Source: Sphagnum compactum
Lineage: Eukaryota > Bryophyta > Sphagnopsida > Sphagnales
Length of the DNA stretch: 64,000 nucleotides
Direction of reading: 5' to 3'
Assembly (NCBI GenBank): GCA_965153455.1
Contig: OZ234500.1
Span: 8,060,001 to 8,124,000 of the forward strand
Part shown: piece after piece, positions 1 through 11,429 of the stretch
Layout: the number at the start of each line of letters is the position of its first letter
Numbering within the stretch: the first letter of the stretch is position 1
The notes under the pieces: generated by a model
What the model was told of the DNA's origin: nothing
The model's input: the letters and a program-made list of their open reading frames with translations, nothing else
Databases searched by the model: none
Made by a program: the position numbers and the translations under genes

Positions 1-49
1 GGAGGACCTTAAGTAAGAAATTAAAAGAATTTCTCAAAGTTTTTTAGTT

Positions 50-340
50 AAGGTTTCATGCATAGTCTTCTTCCTAGCTTCACATTCATCTTAAAATGTC
101 TTGGCCAATTTTTTTATATTTAGGGGTTCATGCATAGTCTTCTTCCTAACTTCCCATTCATCTTCACAAGGTCTTAGCCAATGTTTTATATTTAGGGTTT
201 CATGCATAATCTTCCTCTTAGCTTCCCCTTCATCTTACAAGGTCTTAGCCAATTTTTTATATTTAAGGTTTCATGCATAAGCTTCCACTTAGCTCCCCCT
301 CATCTTAAAAGGTCTTGGCAAATTGGCATAAAGTTCTTTC
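50..340. repeat. 72-bp tandem repeat, about four units
   Basis: The phrase TTCATGCATA recurs at 55, 127, 199 and 270, giving periods of 72, 72 and 71 bp. Each unit carries a CTTCCTAGCTTC-like block, then TCATCTTACAAGGTCTTAGCC, then a T-rich stretch ending in TTTAGGG. The units differ by scattered substitutions, so the array is old. The array may begin before the window. No gene is associated with it. Confidence 0.85.
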
Positions 341-753
341 TTTCAAAATATAATTTTGTTGGGGAAAAGAGGGTTAATCCAGGCTTCATGATTTTTGGGG
401 GCATGGCAGCTCAAGCTCTTGGCTTTCTTCCCTTCCCCTTTGGACCCCTTTGGAACTACCTTGTTCGTCTTGCACATGACAACTTGACCTAAGTTTTCCC
501 TTGCATTTAGAGGTACCTTGCAAAGCATAATCTTCCTCCTAGGTTCCAAAACATTTTACAATTTTGTAAGATATGTCCATATTTGTGATATTATGTTGGG
601 GAAGGCTAAGTTACATGTGTTGTGATGTTTAGCCTCATCCCCATGCCCAAGAACCACATAACCCAGTGTGGACCCAAAGAGGGGAAAGTCACATAGGTAA
701 TGGGAAAAAAGTTTGCTGGTAGGCCATCTTTCTATTAAGGAAGGTAGTTTGTT

Positions 754-1386
754 AGCCTTGCCTCCCAAGACAAGGATATTGTGTTTAGATTCGTTATAGA
801 GTATAGTAGCTTAAGTGATTTTGGCCCCTAGGTAATAATAGGTCTATTTTTATATGAGGATTTTTGAAAGATGATATTTTGGCTTGTGTTGAAACTTGAG
901 ATTAGTTGTAATAATATCTTGACGGATTTTGGTTTCTTTTAGAGGATTTTTTGAAGATTATATTTTTGCATGGTGAAATATTTGAATTTCCATAATTCTT
1001 CTTTTGCCTTAAGATCCTTTTTAATGTAAATGGCAAGGTCACAATGTGACACAACCCTTGTTTGTTGGCCTTGCCTACCAAGGCAAGAAGGATATTGTGT
1101 TTAGATTCATTACAGAGTATAGTAGCTCAAGGGATTTTGGCCCCTAGGTAATAATAGGTCTATTTTTATGTGAGGATTTTTGAAAGACGATATTTTGGCT
1201 CAGTGTTGAAACTGGAGATTAGTTGTAGAGTTATAATATCTTGAAGGATTTTGGTTTCTTTTAGAGGAGTTTTGAAGATTATATTTTTGCATGGTGAAAT
1301 ATTTGAGTTTCCATAATTCTTCTTTTGCCTTAAGATCCTTTTTAACGTAAATGGCAAGGCCACAATGTGACACACCCTTGTTTGTT
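754..1386. repeat. Direct tandem duplication of about 315 bp
   Basis: Two adjacent copies share the same order of landmarks: AAGGATATTGTGTTTAGATT at 772 and 1088, GGCCCCTAGGTAATAATAGG in both, and the GCCTTAAGATCCTTTTTAA block followed by CACAATGTGACACA near each end. Small indels and roughly 5-10% substitutions separate them. It looks like a local segmental duplication rather than an LTR pair, since the copies abut with nothing between them. Confidence 0.85.
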
Positions 1387-3686
1387 GGGCCCTGCCCCCA
1401 CAGGGACTATAACATGTTTTCCACATGGATTCCATTAAGAAATTCAAAAGTTCTCTTCAAAATTGGAGCTCTACTACTATTGTTATCATCATTGTTGTCG
1501 ATGCAACTTTTGGAAGTTTTACCTTATTAGAACCGGTTTCATATTAACTGAACCAGTTTTTTTAATGAAACTGTTTAGACTGTTTAGATTGGAACGGATT
1601 TTCTTTTGTGTTTAGAGTGTGGACACAATAGGTTGATGTACAACATCTTATCTATTGGCAGGGCCAGCGTGTTTGTGATGCCTTGTTTTGTTTCTCATGT
1701 TGAGATCTCCTCAAACCTCTCAAACTCCTGCAGACCCTCTGCCAGTGAGTTTGACTTGAGGGTGTAGATGGCCTGTGAGGTCGGGTCTGTTGTGCTTTAA
1801 GGAAAAAGAATTTTAAAAAAAAAAATCCCAAACCACTGGAAAGCCCTCAATGGCTAGGGGTGCACCAAGGTAATTTCTTAATGTTTAGACCTATGGTGAA
1901 AGAGTTATTGATTTAAAGAGTTATTTAATATTATTGAAATTTGACAACATTCAAATTAATTATTTTTAGGGAATTTGGGGTGCAGTCTTGGTATTGTTGT
2001 AAAGCCTTACAGGAGTGAATTTCTTGGAGGTGATTTGACAATTTTTAGAACTAAAGTTGGGGGGGGGGGGGGGGGGGGGGATATTAAAACTTGAGTAATT
2101 TTTGTCATTGAAAATTCATTAAGTTTATAAAGAATTGAACAAAAAATGGATTCCATATTCACTAGTGTGACGTATGTCATTGGCCCAACTGCGAACATGA
2201 TTATGTAACTACTTCAAGTGTGAAAACAGCCTTAATTAATGATGGAGCTCAATTATGAAAAAAAATGTTACAAATTTTGAATTAATTTCTCAAGACAAAA
2301 AATTACTATATTTTGATATGCAATATTCTTCCCCACCTTAGGTCTAAAAATTGCAAAATCATCTCCAAGAAATTTCAGTCATTAAAAGCCTTTCTAGGAG
2401 TAAATAAGACCTTGCCCCAAATTTCCTAAAAATATTAATTAAAATTTCATTGAATGAATTTTGAATTTCACAGACCACACTAGTCTCACCTACCATAGTA
2501 CCTTGGCAGCTTTGACACTAATTATATTATTTTCAAAACTGTTGATATTTTAAAATAAACATTTTTCTTCAGAAATCAATAAAAAAAATGTAAAGGAAAT
2601 TAGAGAATCTTTCAACAGAGTCGGAGAATATTCCATTTTCAACCAAAATTAAATTCGTTATTTGGAAGACATGGGTTGAAGATGCCCTTGTGCTACGGAA
2701 AATTACCCAAGTATAATCCAGGTTTGTTAATCTTAACCATGTTGTCAATATTATCCAAGGTCTTTTACTTTCACCCATCCTATGATGTTTTAATGCAATC
2801 CCATCGTCCATGCGGTTAATTTCAATAGTATCATCAATCTCATCCACATGGAATTAATTTCATCCACATAACAATATCATCCATATAACCATTTCAAATC
2901 AAATCCATCCTTCTCATTATATGTTTCATGTATATAGTCAAAACTTCATCAATGCCAACAATATTATCTATTGTAGTAGTACATGGGTGAGTTTGGCATA
3001 AATTAAATTATTTTTTAGTTTGCTGAAGTTTTTGAAAAATCTTTAGCCCTGTTGTTGAAATCTTCAGTAATTTAGATTGCAAGAACCTAGAATCCAACCC
3101 TGACCTAATATTAGTTGTGAACCACACTGACCACAAAAAAGACAATAAGAGAACCATGGAATTAAGGTAAAATTTAATATCTAAATTCTTTATATATTGA
3201 AAAGTTCAAAATTAAAAACTCACATGGAAAATGAATTTTGGTCCACTTTGTTTGAGCCCTATTTGAAAGCAAAATCTTCAGACTAAATAGTTTATATTTG
3301 TGAGAATTGCTATCATTAGTAGAGTTATCCTAACTCTTCTTCCCAAAATTTGGTGGGAGGTGGGTGTAGACTCCGTTTTGCCCATATTTTATAGGCAGAG
3401 GGTGTCAGTTACATTACATTGTGTGTAGACGGTCTCTATTTTGAGAGGGGCTGTTGCAGTAGGTGAGGGTTCTTCTTTTAAGCTAGACCTCCTTTCAGGA
3501 GGTCCTCCTTTTTCCTTGTCTGATATACTTTCTCATCACAAGAGGGGGTTTGGGACATGATGTTCCTTCCCCTTGTAGTTTGCTCTCTTAGGTGGTTCTT
3601 GGACGGTGTGCTTCTTCCAATTTGTTCCTTGTATTCCCCCCTTTTGAGGGTGCTTCGGTTAAGAAAAACATGTGGGTCCTCCTCCC
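1387..3686. other. Intergenic; no gene recognised
   Basis: Mostly AT-rich sequence with no long or conserved reading frame on either strand. The only distinct element is a run of 22 G at 2059-2080. I see no transposon domain or RNA gene here. Confidence 0.6.
2059..2080. repeat. Poly-G homopolymer, 22 nt
   Basis: An uninterrupted run of 22 G in otherwise AT-rich DNA. Such runs can form G-quadruplexes and are error-prone in sequencing, so the exact length is uncertain. Confidence 0.9.
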
Positions 3687-3803
3687 TCACCCCTCTTAGC
3701 CGCCCTCTTCTGAGGCCAAAAAGCATGGGAGTATAATATTATTCCTTCACCCCTCTTAGCCGCCCTCTTCTGAGGCCAAAAAGCATGGGAGTATGATATT
3801 CCT
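3687..3803. repeat. 60-bp direct duplication
   Basis: The stretch starting TCACCCCTCTTAGCCGCCCT occurs at 3687 and exactly 60 bp later at 3747. The copies are almost identical for about 48 bp and then differ by a 3-bp indel. Overlapping reading frames on the minus strand in this area are by-products of the duplication. Confidence 0.9.
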
Positions 3804-4689
3804 TCAAACTGCAATCTAAAAGCATTTGACAGTTTACAACTATTTTTGTCTTTGCAGAGTTGACCCTTTTGCTTGAAAACACAAAGAACATGACGCAAAC
3901 ACTTGCTCGGATATTTTTAGTGTATTTGGAGGGATCCTGGAGGCATTCCATTTCTTCAAATACCCCACCATTTTATTTTATTTCATTTTTTTCCCCAGGT
4001 TTTCGCAAACATAAAGAGGAATTTTTTTTATAAAAATCAGAGCAAGGCTTCACACTCAGTAAAGCCCTTGTGTGTGGGGCCTTGGGCTTTACCCCAGCCT
4101 TGTGTGGGGCCTTATTCCCTGACAATCAACAGAGTCCTGTTGAGTTTTTGGAGTCAACTTTCAGACAGAACAATACTATTGTTCATGACTAAACAAAGAA
4201 ACCATGTCAATGTTGTGAGAGCAGATCCATCCGCATAGCGGTTCAAACTGGTGTTGGGTGGATTTTTTTATAAATATATCCATCAGTTCCAGTTTTTAAA
4301 GTGTTTTTTAAGAACTGGGTTGGACCTTAAATGTAATTTTAATTTTTTTCAATTGTAATAATACCTGTCAAGGATATCAATTATTTTTTAAATGTCAAAA
4401 CTTAAACCTCACATTTTTCAGATATCCTAAAAAATAATGTCCAGTGGACATTCAAGGCAGCTCTCAAGACCCAAGTAACAATGTTCAAGAATTTTATTAC
4501 AAAGTTATAAATTACACATTACATGTTCACAAGCTCGTCTCACTCAAATTCATCTTCATATTTTCTAACTCTTCTTCTAAAAAACATCAACTTTGAAAGT
4601 GAAGAACAACCCACCCTAAAATCATGTGGCCAATTCTTGCTTATAAATATTGACTTAAGTATCTAAATTATTTGTTTGTAGCTTACATT
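3804..4689. other. Intergenic; no gene recognised
   Basis: No supported coding region. Around 4030-4130 there is a block containing GCCTTGTGTGGGGCCTTATTCC which recurs in shortened form near 9412-9435, so it belongs to a dispersed repeat. Confidence 0.55.
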
Positions 4690-5940
4690 TCCTCAAAAAA
4701 ATTTCAATATCACAACCAAGAAAAAAAATCCTTTCAATTTTAATTTGAGATCCCACAATCCTAAGGATTTGATGGACAAGGAAAGCAACAATTGGTAATA
4801 AGGTCTCATGTTTTCCCCACCACTCTTAAAGACATTTAATGTCGTTTGCATCAAATTGGTATCTTTGAAACATTTGCAATTCTCTCTATTCACTTGGTTG
4901 GCTCATTGTCCCAACAATCATGTCAAAGATGTCAAGACAATAATCTTCATCATTTAGCTAATTCATTGTGGTTTCAAATTCTAACACAAGGTGAAATACA
5001 TGGTGCCATTTCAACAACATTGAAAACAAAGATCGTCTATCATAATCTTCCACCATAAAAATGCCTTGTTTTCGACTAATTAGAGAAGAAACCAATTTAA
5101 GACTTTTAAATTTGGGGTCTAACATTAAAGATAACATATTATAGGCTAGCTTTTCTTCACATTTTGTTAGGAATGAAAGAAAGTCATTTAAAACATCACA
5201 TATTTGTTTTCTAATTGTTGAAAGCAAGCATACATAACTCCAAAGTCACAACCATATCATCTTTCATCAAATTAGTCACAAACGGTACCATTTCAATTTC
5301 TTTTTTAGTTTCAAAGCCATGATAATTATTGCATGCAAAGGCATCAAAAAATAACCAGTGCCCATATGATTGGTTAAATACACAAACATTTACAATTGGA
5401 AAAAATTATATCAATAATGATTTGAGAGACATCCCAAGTTAGAGTCAAAGGCACATGACTAGTAATCTTCACTAATTTTTTGCGACCGTGACATAAAATA
5501 ATTGTTGCCCTTAAATATGCATGGGTAGACTTGATGGATACACATTTAAAGCCCTTATAACCTTTTTCATCATTAACGGCATGTTGCAAGCTTTAGAGAA
5601 AACATAAACATGTTTCATAAAACGTTCTTTGGAACCTAAAACTTCACATTTGATAATAGACTTGACAACACTTGTCTTTTATTCAAATTTGAACCCTCAT
5701 CTTTAACATATTTTATAATCTCACTTCCCAAGCCACATTCATCTAACAAGTTAATTAATTCTTTTGCCAATGCTTGTCCTATAGTCTTAGAAGGTTCAAA
5801 ATAAACCAACAATAACATGTTTTGGATTCCAATTAAATCCTCAAAATTTTTTGACCAAGGTAAACACATCATGAGCACCCTTGGACACCTAGAGATCAAA
5901 ATTAACAACACAAGAATAACATTCTTCAAGCAAAGGCAAA
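4690..5940 (-). pseudogene. hAT-like transposase remnant (A)
   Basis: On the minus strand, separate open stretches read in transposase order. 5929-5636 contains a KYVKDEGSNL block, which matches the conserved Asp/Gly/Ser/Asn-rich segment of the RNase H-like fold in hAT-type transposases. 5589-5374 contains GFKCVSIKS. 5227-4958 contains MLSLMLDPKFKSLKLV, a well-known hAT signature (LDPRFK). The stretches are in different frames and divided by stops, and no intact zinc-finger N-terminus or C-terminal dimerisation block is recognisable. What is seen is the motif set and its order; the family name is inference from those motifs. Terminal inverted repeats and target duplications were not found. 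Confidence 0.65.
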
Positions 5941-6451
5941 ATATATGTTTATTTTGTTTTCTCCATTAGGCCAAACAACACATTGCGTGAAAAAAACAAA
6001 TTAGACTCAAGGACACAAATGCAAAATTAAATGCTTTAGTCACACACTTTCCACAAATTGTTAGGGAAAATGGTTTCTTACAAAAAAAAATGCAAGATTC
6101 TCCAAAACCTTTGCTCCTCCACATCATCCTTTTTGAAAGACTTTTTGAAGGTCAAAAATAAAGAAATGCATGAACTAGACATATTTGGTTTTTTTTAACA
6201 AGCTACCTTTCTAAACTTTCTCTTATTGTAAAGTTCTGTTTTTTTTGAATGGTTTGCATCAACATGTTTTTTAAACATCTTATCCCACATGTTTTGTGAT
6301 AAAACATTAAGATTTTCTTTGATTTTGTTCTTCACTTAAAATAAAACACAAAAATTGAAATAACACAACATATAATGTTATGAATGCCAACACCATGGAA
6401 TTCATTCATATGAATGTTCATCCATAATTTGTAATTAATTTGCACTTTTGA
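5941..6451. other. Intergenic; no gene recognised
   Basis: AT-rich, with short minus-strand fragments that may be the decayed upstream part of the neighbouring hAT-like remnant. No domain is recognisable. Confidence 0.45.
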
Positions 6452-6675
6452 AATCGTAATTTAGTTTCAATTCACTCTTAGTTAACTTTTAATTAACTCT
6501 CAGTTAACTTCTAGTTAACTCTTAGTTCACTTGTAGTTACCTTGTAGTTCACTTTTAATTAAGTTTCAGTTACATCTTAATACACTTCAAGTTAACTTTT
6601 AGTTAATTCCTAGTTAAGTCTTAGTTTATTTCTAGTTCACTATTAATTAATTCATAGTTTATTGTTAGTTTTCAC
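6452..6675. repeat. Degenerate 11-bp minisatellite, about 20 units
   Basis: Split every 11 bases, the sequence aligns as variants of TAACTTTTAGT (for example TAACTCTCAGT, TAACTTCTAGT, TAAGTCTTAGT, TTATTTCTAGT). About 20 consecutive units can be followed with few or no indels. A second 11-bp array of unrelated sequence lies at 15815-16200. Confidence 0.85.
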
Positions 6676-6689
6676 ATGAATGGACATGG

Positions 6690-7859
6690 GCCACACATTT
6701 GGTGCACATGGGTCACACATGAGTGAACATGGGTCACATGTAGGTTGGAAGTTTTTTCAGAAACTTCTTTGAGTTAAGTGCCCAATGCATTATAAATAGA
6801 GGTAGAATCCCACATTACCTTTAATTTATTCAACACCAATTTTGAATATGTATTTTTGTTATGATTTTGTTTTGTTCTTGTGATAGTTTTGAAATAAAGT
6901 CCCTTTGCATTCACATTGTGTTTTTTATTCCATGACTTGGGTTTAGAACTAGGCTTGTTTTTATTCATGGGGTTTGCAAATCTTGTTGTTTAGTTTTTTT
7001 CATGCCTGTGACATATAATGCATGATTTTAAGTGCATCGAATATCACTTTTCCATTGTCATTCACATAGATAAATGATAAATGACCAATTTAAAGCATTC
7101 CTATCATGTGGCCTCCATTTTTTCCTTTGGGAATCTAATAATTCCAAAAAAAAAATCATTTTTTTCATATTTCTTGAAACTCTACCTTTTTTACTTGGGA
7201 TTTCTTGAATCATTTCCATTACTTCATCTTCACATTCAACCCCATTTAAAAATATTTCACAATTTTAATTTTGAATTAATGTTTGTTCATTTCCACTAAA
7301 CCTTCCATTTTTCACACAATGTTTGACAAGGCCAAGGGTGAAGATACTCAAGCAAACAAAATGCCTTGTAAACAAAGGTATGGTCTAAGTATTAAGGTGA
7401 AATATGAAATGTGATGTTGGTATGGATGCTTAAAAAAATTAATGCAAATACTTAAGACACTTACAAGCAAGAATCAAACTCCCTCTCCATTACAAAACAA
7501 TAAAATGTGCAAAAAATTTACTCTAACGCAATAATTGTCTTGTAAAAAAACTTGCACGAACCAACATAAAAGAATAAAAAATGGAACTAAAAAAACTTAA
7601 ACTAAAAAAAAACCAAAGACAAAAAAGAAAGAAAACACAAAATGAATTTTACAGAGTTGCCTCACAAAAAAAATGTTGTCAATTGTCGCTAAGATATTAG
7701 GCTCCAAACTTGCAAAATGTGAGAAAGGAGGGGAGAATATAAGCTTTATAAACATGAAGGGAGGAAACAACATCATAAAGTTTTTAAAAATAGTGTGAAA
7801 GGAAGCACAATAACAACGTGAAGGAAGAAGTATTTCAATAATACTAGGTAACAACATTG
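6690..7859. other. Intergenic; no gene recognised
   Basis: Low-complexity AT-rich DNA. A pair of ~20-bp variants of ACATGGGTCACACATGAGTG near 6705-6740 is the only local repetition noticed. No supported gene. Confidence 0.5.
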
Positions 7860-8255
7860 AGAAAGTAAGAACAATGATTTAAAACTACCCAATAGCAACA
7901 TGAAAACAACCAACCACAATGTCAAAACAAGAAGCAACAATGTGAAAGTAAGCAATAGTAACACAAAGATAAGAATTGACAACACAAATGCAAATAGGAA
8001 CAACATAAAGGCAAAAAACAATGACACAAAAACAATAAATAATGATGTGAAAATAACCATTAGTAGCATGAAAGCAAAAGTAATTATGCGAATGTAAGGA
8101 TCAGTGGCACAAAAAATAAACAACAACAACATGAAGGCAAAAATTAGTACTTTGAAGGTAAGAAACAAAGACACAAAGGCAAGCAACAACAATGTAAAGG
8201 CAAAAAGTAATGATGTGAAAGCAAGAAGCAACGTGAAAAGAAAAAAAAACAAAAA
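7860..8255. repeat. Degenerate 21-bp minisatellite
   Basis: The region is built from variants of AACAACATGAAGGCAAGNAAC spaced about 21 bp apart. Because 21 is a multiple of three and the units are A-rich on the plus strand, several frames stay open on both strands; on the minus strand this yields a long Phe/Leu/Val-rich frame (about 169 codons). Those frames show only the 7-residue periodicity of the DNA and no protein-family features, so I annotate the array and not a gene. Confidence 0.8.
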
Positions 8256-8289
8256 CAACAACCCAAAAAAAAAAGTGACCAAACATGAG

Positions 8290-11200
8290 CTTTGGCCTTA
8301 TATAGAATAGCAACACTGTTCATAAGGTTTGACGTGACTGCATTTGAAACATGGCCACCTCAAACCCTCAAACATTTTTCTTTTCTTTACTCTAACTTAA
8401 CTTCTAATTAATTTTTAAAAATATATATATATATATATTCATTGACCTAACATCCAAATCTTGGCAAGGAGTTGATATCCTATTCAAATACCATTAATGT
8501 AAAATTTGGATTGAACTTTGAATATTACATGGCCATATTTGAAAGTTATCAGATTCGACAATCAAAATATCACCTTGGATATTACAATTTGTGATATTTG
8601 ATAGATATCAAAAATGATACCCAATGTGATGTCTAGATTCGATATGTAGATTTTTTGAATATCTGCTCAACATTGGTTCAAACTCAATTTCGACACTATT
8701 TAAAGCTTGAACTTCGTCCAAATTATTATTCACAGACCTCTATATTGTGCTGGTGGACTTGTACTTACATAAAACATGCAATGTGATCCGAAAAACAAAA
8801 GGTTATCCTTTCTTGTCATGTCACGTTTGTTAATAGAAGCGGAGGTCCACCAACACCTCCTATTCAAACATGGCCACCTCAAACCCTCAAACCCAACATG
8901 TTTAATGTTTATTGTTTCCCAATGCCATCCATAAACAGGAAGAAAAATTGGCCATTAATTATAAGGTGGGGGACTATTGAAGTCTTACCACTTGGTGGGT
9001 TTGATTTGTGCAAATGTACAGGTACAAAGCTGACTCTTTTGCCTCAAAATATGGCAAGTTGTGCATGAAAAAAATCTCAAACAATCCTTTTGTACAATTA
9101 GCATGTATCTTTTTTTGTCTGGTATGAAAATTCGCCAAAATAAAGAAGCACTATTGTATTCTAAACCATTGGAATACCATTATATTTGCATGCAAGCATT
9201 TTACAATTTTCCATTTTATTGTAAAACTGTAAAAATTTGGGACCACCAAATTGGGGCCACTTGGCCTCCATTTCTTTCAAATTTTTTCCCCATGATACCC
9301 TTATGAGTTGCCTCCAGGTATCAAAGGAAAAAAACAAATAAATAAAAATAATATGGGTTTTTATAAAGCCATCAGTCATGGGCTGTACCAAAATTGGGAC
9401 CATGCTTGACTTAGCCTTGTGTGGGCCCTTATTCCAGTGAAGCCCTCGAACTGGGGCTTTAACTACCGCAAAAATGCTTGTTTTGATTAGTGTTGTACTA
9501 GGTATCCATATTCAGCACCAAGGTGAAACCAAATACCTTACCCTAAGGTAAGGTATTCTTCATTAAATAATCCTCAAAATAGTGAAATGAATTTTTGTGA
9601 AAACATGAAGTTGACATGTTGAAAATCATCCTAATTATCATCCGCTACACTCTGAATAATTTTATTACTCATGTGACAATATCGTAATAGATCACGGAAA
9701 ATTCAATAATTTCAAATTTTGAATACAACTTAATTTTTTCAAAAATAAATTTATTCATTTTCTCAATGTTGAAACTGACCGTAAACTATGGTACTAACTC
9801 AGTTGAGGTTCATTCACAACTGAGTAATGACGGGCATCCAGTGGATGGTCTGCTGGTGGGTGCTGGTTGACTGTTGCCCTTTGGCAATTTGAGAACTTTC
9901 GCCTCAATATCTGATGAGTATTTGTTTTTAGGAAAAAAAAAAAGAGAATATTGGAATAGAGAAATCTGTTCTCTGTTGGTATATGTGAAGTTTCGCCCAA
10001 AAAAAAAGAAAATAAAAAAGGGCTGCTTCCCACTCTATAAATTCAATGCTAGGCCCTTCCAACAAAGCATATGAGTGATGGATAGGTCAAATATTTGTGC
10101 TGATCTTGGGGTGATTAAGGGCTTCTTTCCTATATGGCTGCAAATATGTAGCTTTCAAAGCTTTGTCCGTATATTATTAAATTCAAAGGATTATGGGTGT
10201 GGGTTGTAGCAATTTTTACTTAGGTTGAGATGTGGTTAATTTGATTGTTAATAAAGAATTAACAAGGAATAATAAAGAACAAGCACAAATGACACAAGGA
10301 GTGGTGGCCTAGATAAAATGACACAATGAAATAATGACCTAGTTCACTTTTAAAGACCATCAATGGGGTTGTCGAACTGAAACCCAATCTTGGAGTAGTG
10401 GGAGTGATGTCACACCTAGTTATAAACCTAAGATCCCTCGTGCTCCAAAATAGTATACATTAGATCTTTTGTACTTCTTACCACCTCCATATGTCCATAC
10501 TTTTAGGCTTATGATAAGAGTGACCCATTAAAGTCACCCTCTCTTTCACCCATTACGGCTTATCCCCTCTCCTTTCACCTCCTATTCCCTCTTTTGGTGG
10601 TATTTGCAAAATAAAGAAATTGTACTAAATCTGAGTATAAAATGTTGATACTCAACATTTAATGCAGAAGGTTTGAGAGTAACTATATAGTTGTGCAGGT
10701 AGGAGCCAGTGTTTTTTTTTTCATTTTTGCAATGTAGCCAGTGGGGCCACCTCTAAAGTGCAGTTGGTGCTGCTCTGGCTAGTAGCAAGGTGTTGCAGGA
10801 GCTCTCTGTGGCCCCAACTAGTAGATTCTTTATAAAAACTTGGCTGCCACTTCAATTTATAAGGTGAATTATTTGACATTTTTCGAAATTGCTGAGTGAA
10901 AAAAGCTGGCTAGTTTTGGAATGCATACAGAGTCTTCAGGCTATTAATCAAATGTCGTTGGAGTTTTTCTGGTGAGGTTTGTATTGTCATTGTTGAAATT
11001 TGGCAACTATTTGGGGCAGGTTGTAGAATTGTCAAAGACATAGAATCCTTTGAATGTATAAAAGCAGCTAGAAACAGTTATAATCACAAGCACTTGCGGG
11101 GGAATTGAACCCCTAAATCTAGCCTTTTCCAGCACAAGTGACCTACAAGAAGAACTAAAGAAAATCATGCAAGGAGAGAAACCAGTGTGATTGGAGTCCA

Positions 11201-11429
11201 GAAATTTAGTTGGCTTGTAAAACAACCGTTAAATTCAACAAATAAAAAAGCACACCATGGGCCAAAAAGAATCTGCCTTTGCAGAAACATAGGCAACAAC
11301 TCCTACCTTTCCAAAAACAAGGCTAGCAATTTCACAAAATACAGCCCACCCTAACCATCATAGAAGTAGCGGTGTTGTGCTGTTCGCCATTGTTCAATAC
11401 ACTCTACATATGAATTTTTTTGCAAAGTG
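8290..11429. other. Intergenic; dispersed repeats, no gene recognised
   Basis: Contains an (AT)n run at about 8420-8439. A 27-bp exact direct repeat (ACATGGCCACCTCAAACCCT and flanks) at 8347-8373 and 8866-8892 flanks ~490 bp. A block at 10611-10700 recurs at 55451-55550. A tRNA-like hairpin lies at 11091-11140. No coding region is supported. Confidence 0.6.
11091..11140 (-). other. tRNA-like acceptor/T-arm hairpin
   Basis: Read on the minus strand, CACTTGTG (11140-11133) pairs with CGCAAGTG (11098-11091), 8 bp with one G-T pair. Just inside the 3' arm lies GGGGTTCAATTCCCC, a canonical T-arm with the loop TTCAATT. Only about 19 nt separate the 5' arm from the T-stem, so D- and anticodon-arms are missing. 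It resembles the 3' half of a tRNA or a tRNA-derived repeat. It is not a complete tRNA gene. Confidence 0.35.

Noticed and set aside
7773-8282. Long hydrophobic minus-strand frame (169 codons, Phe/Leu/Val rich)
   Set aside because: It mirrors a 21-bp DNA repeat and competing plus-strand frames are equally open; no family features, so treated as an artefact of the array.
8347-8892. 27-bp exact direct repeat flanking ~490 bp, considered as an insertion with target duplication or mini-LTRs
   Set aside because: Too long for a target duplication and too short for LTRs; no terminal features inside. Probably a local duplication.
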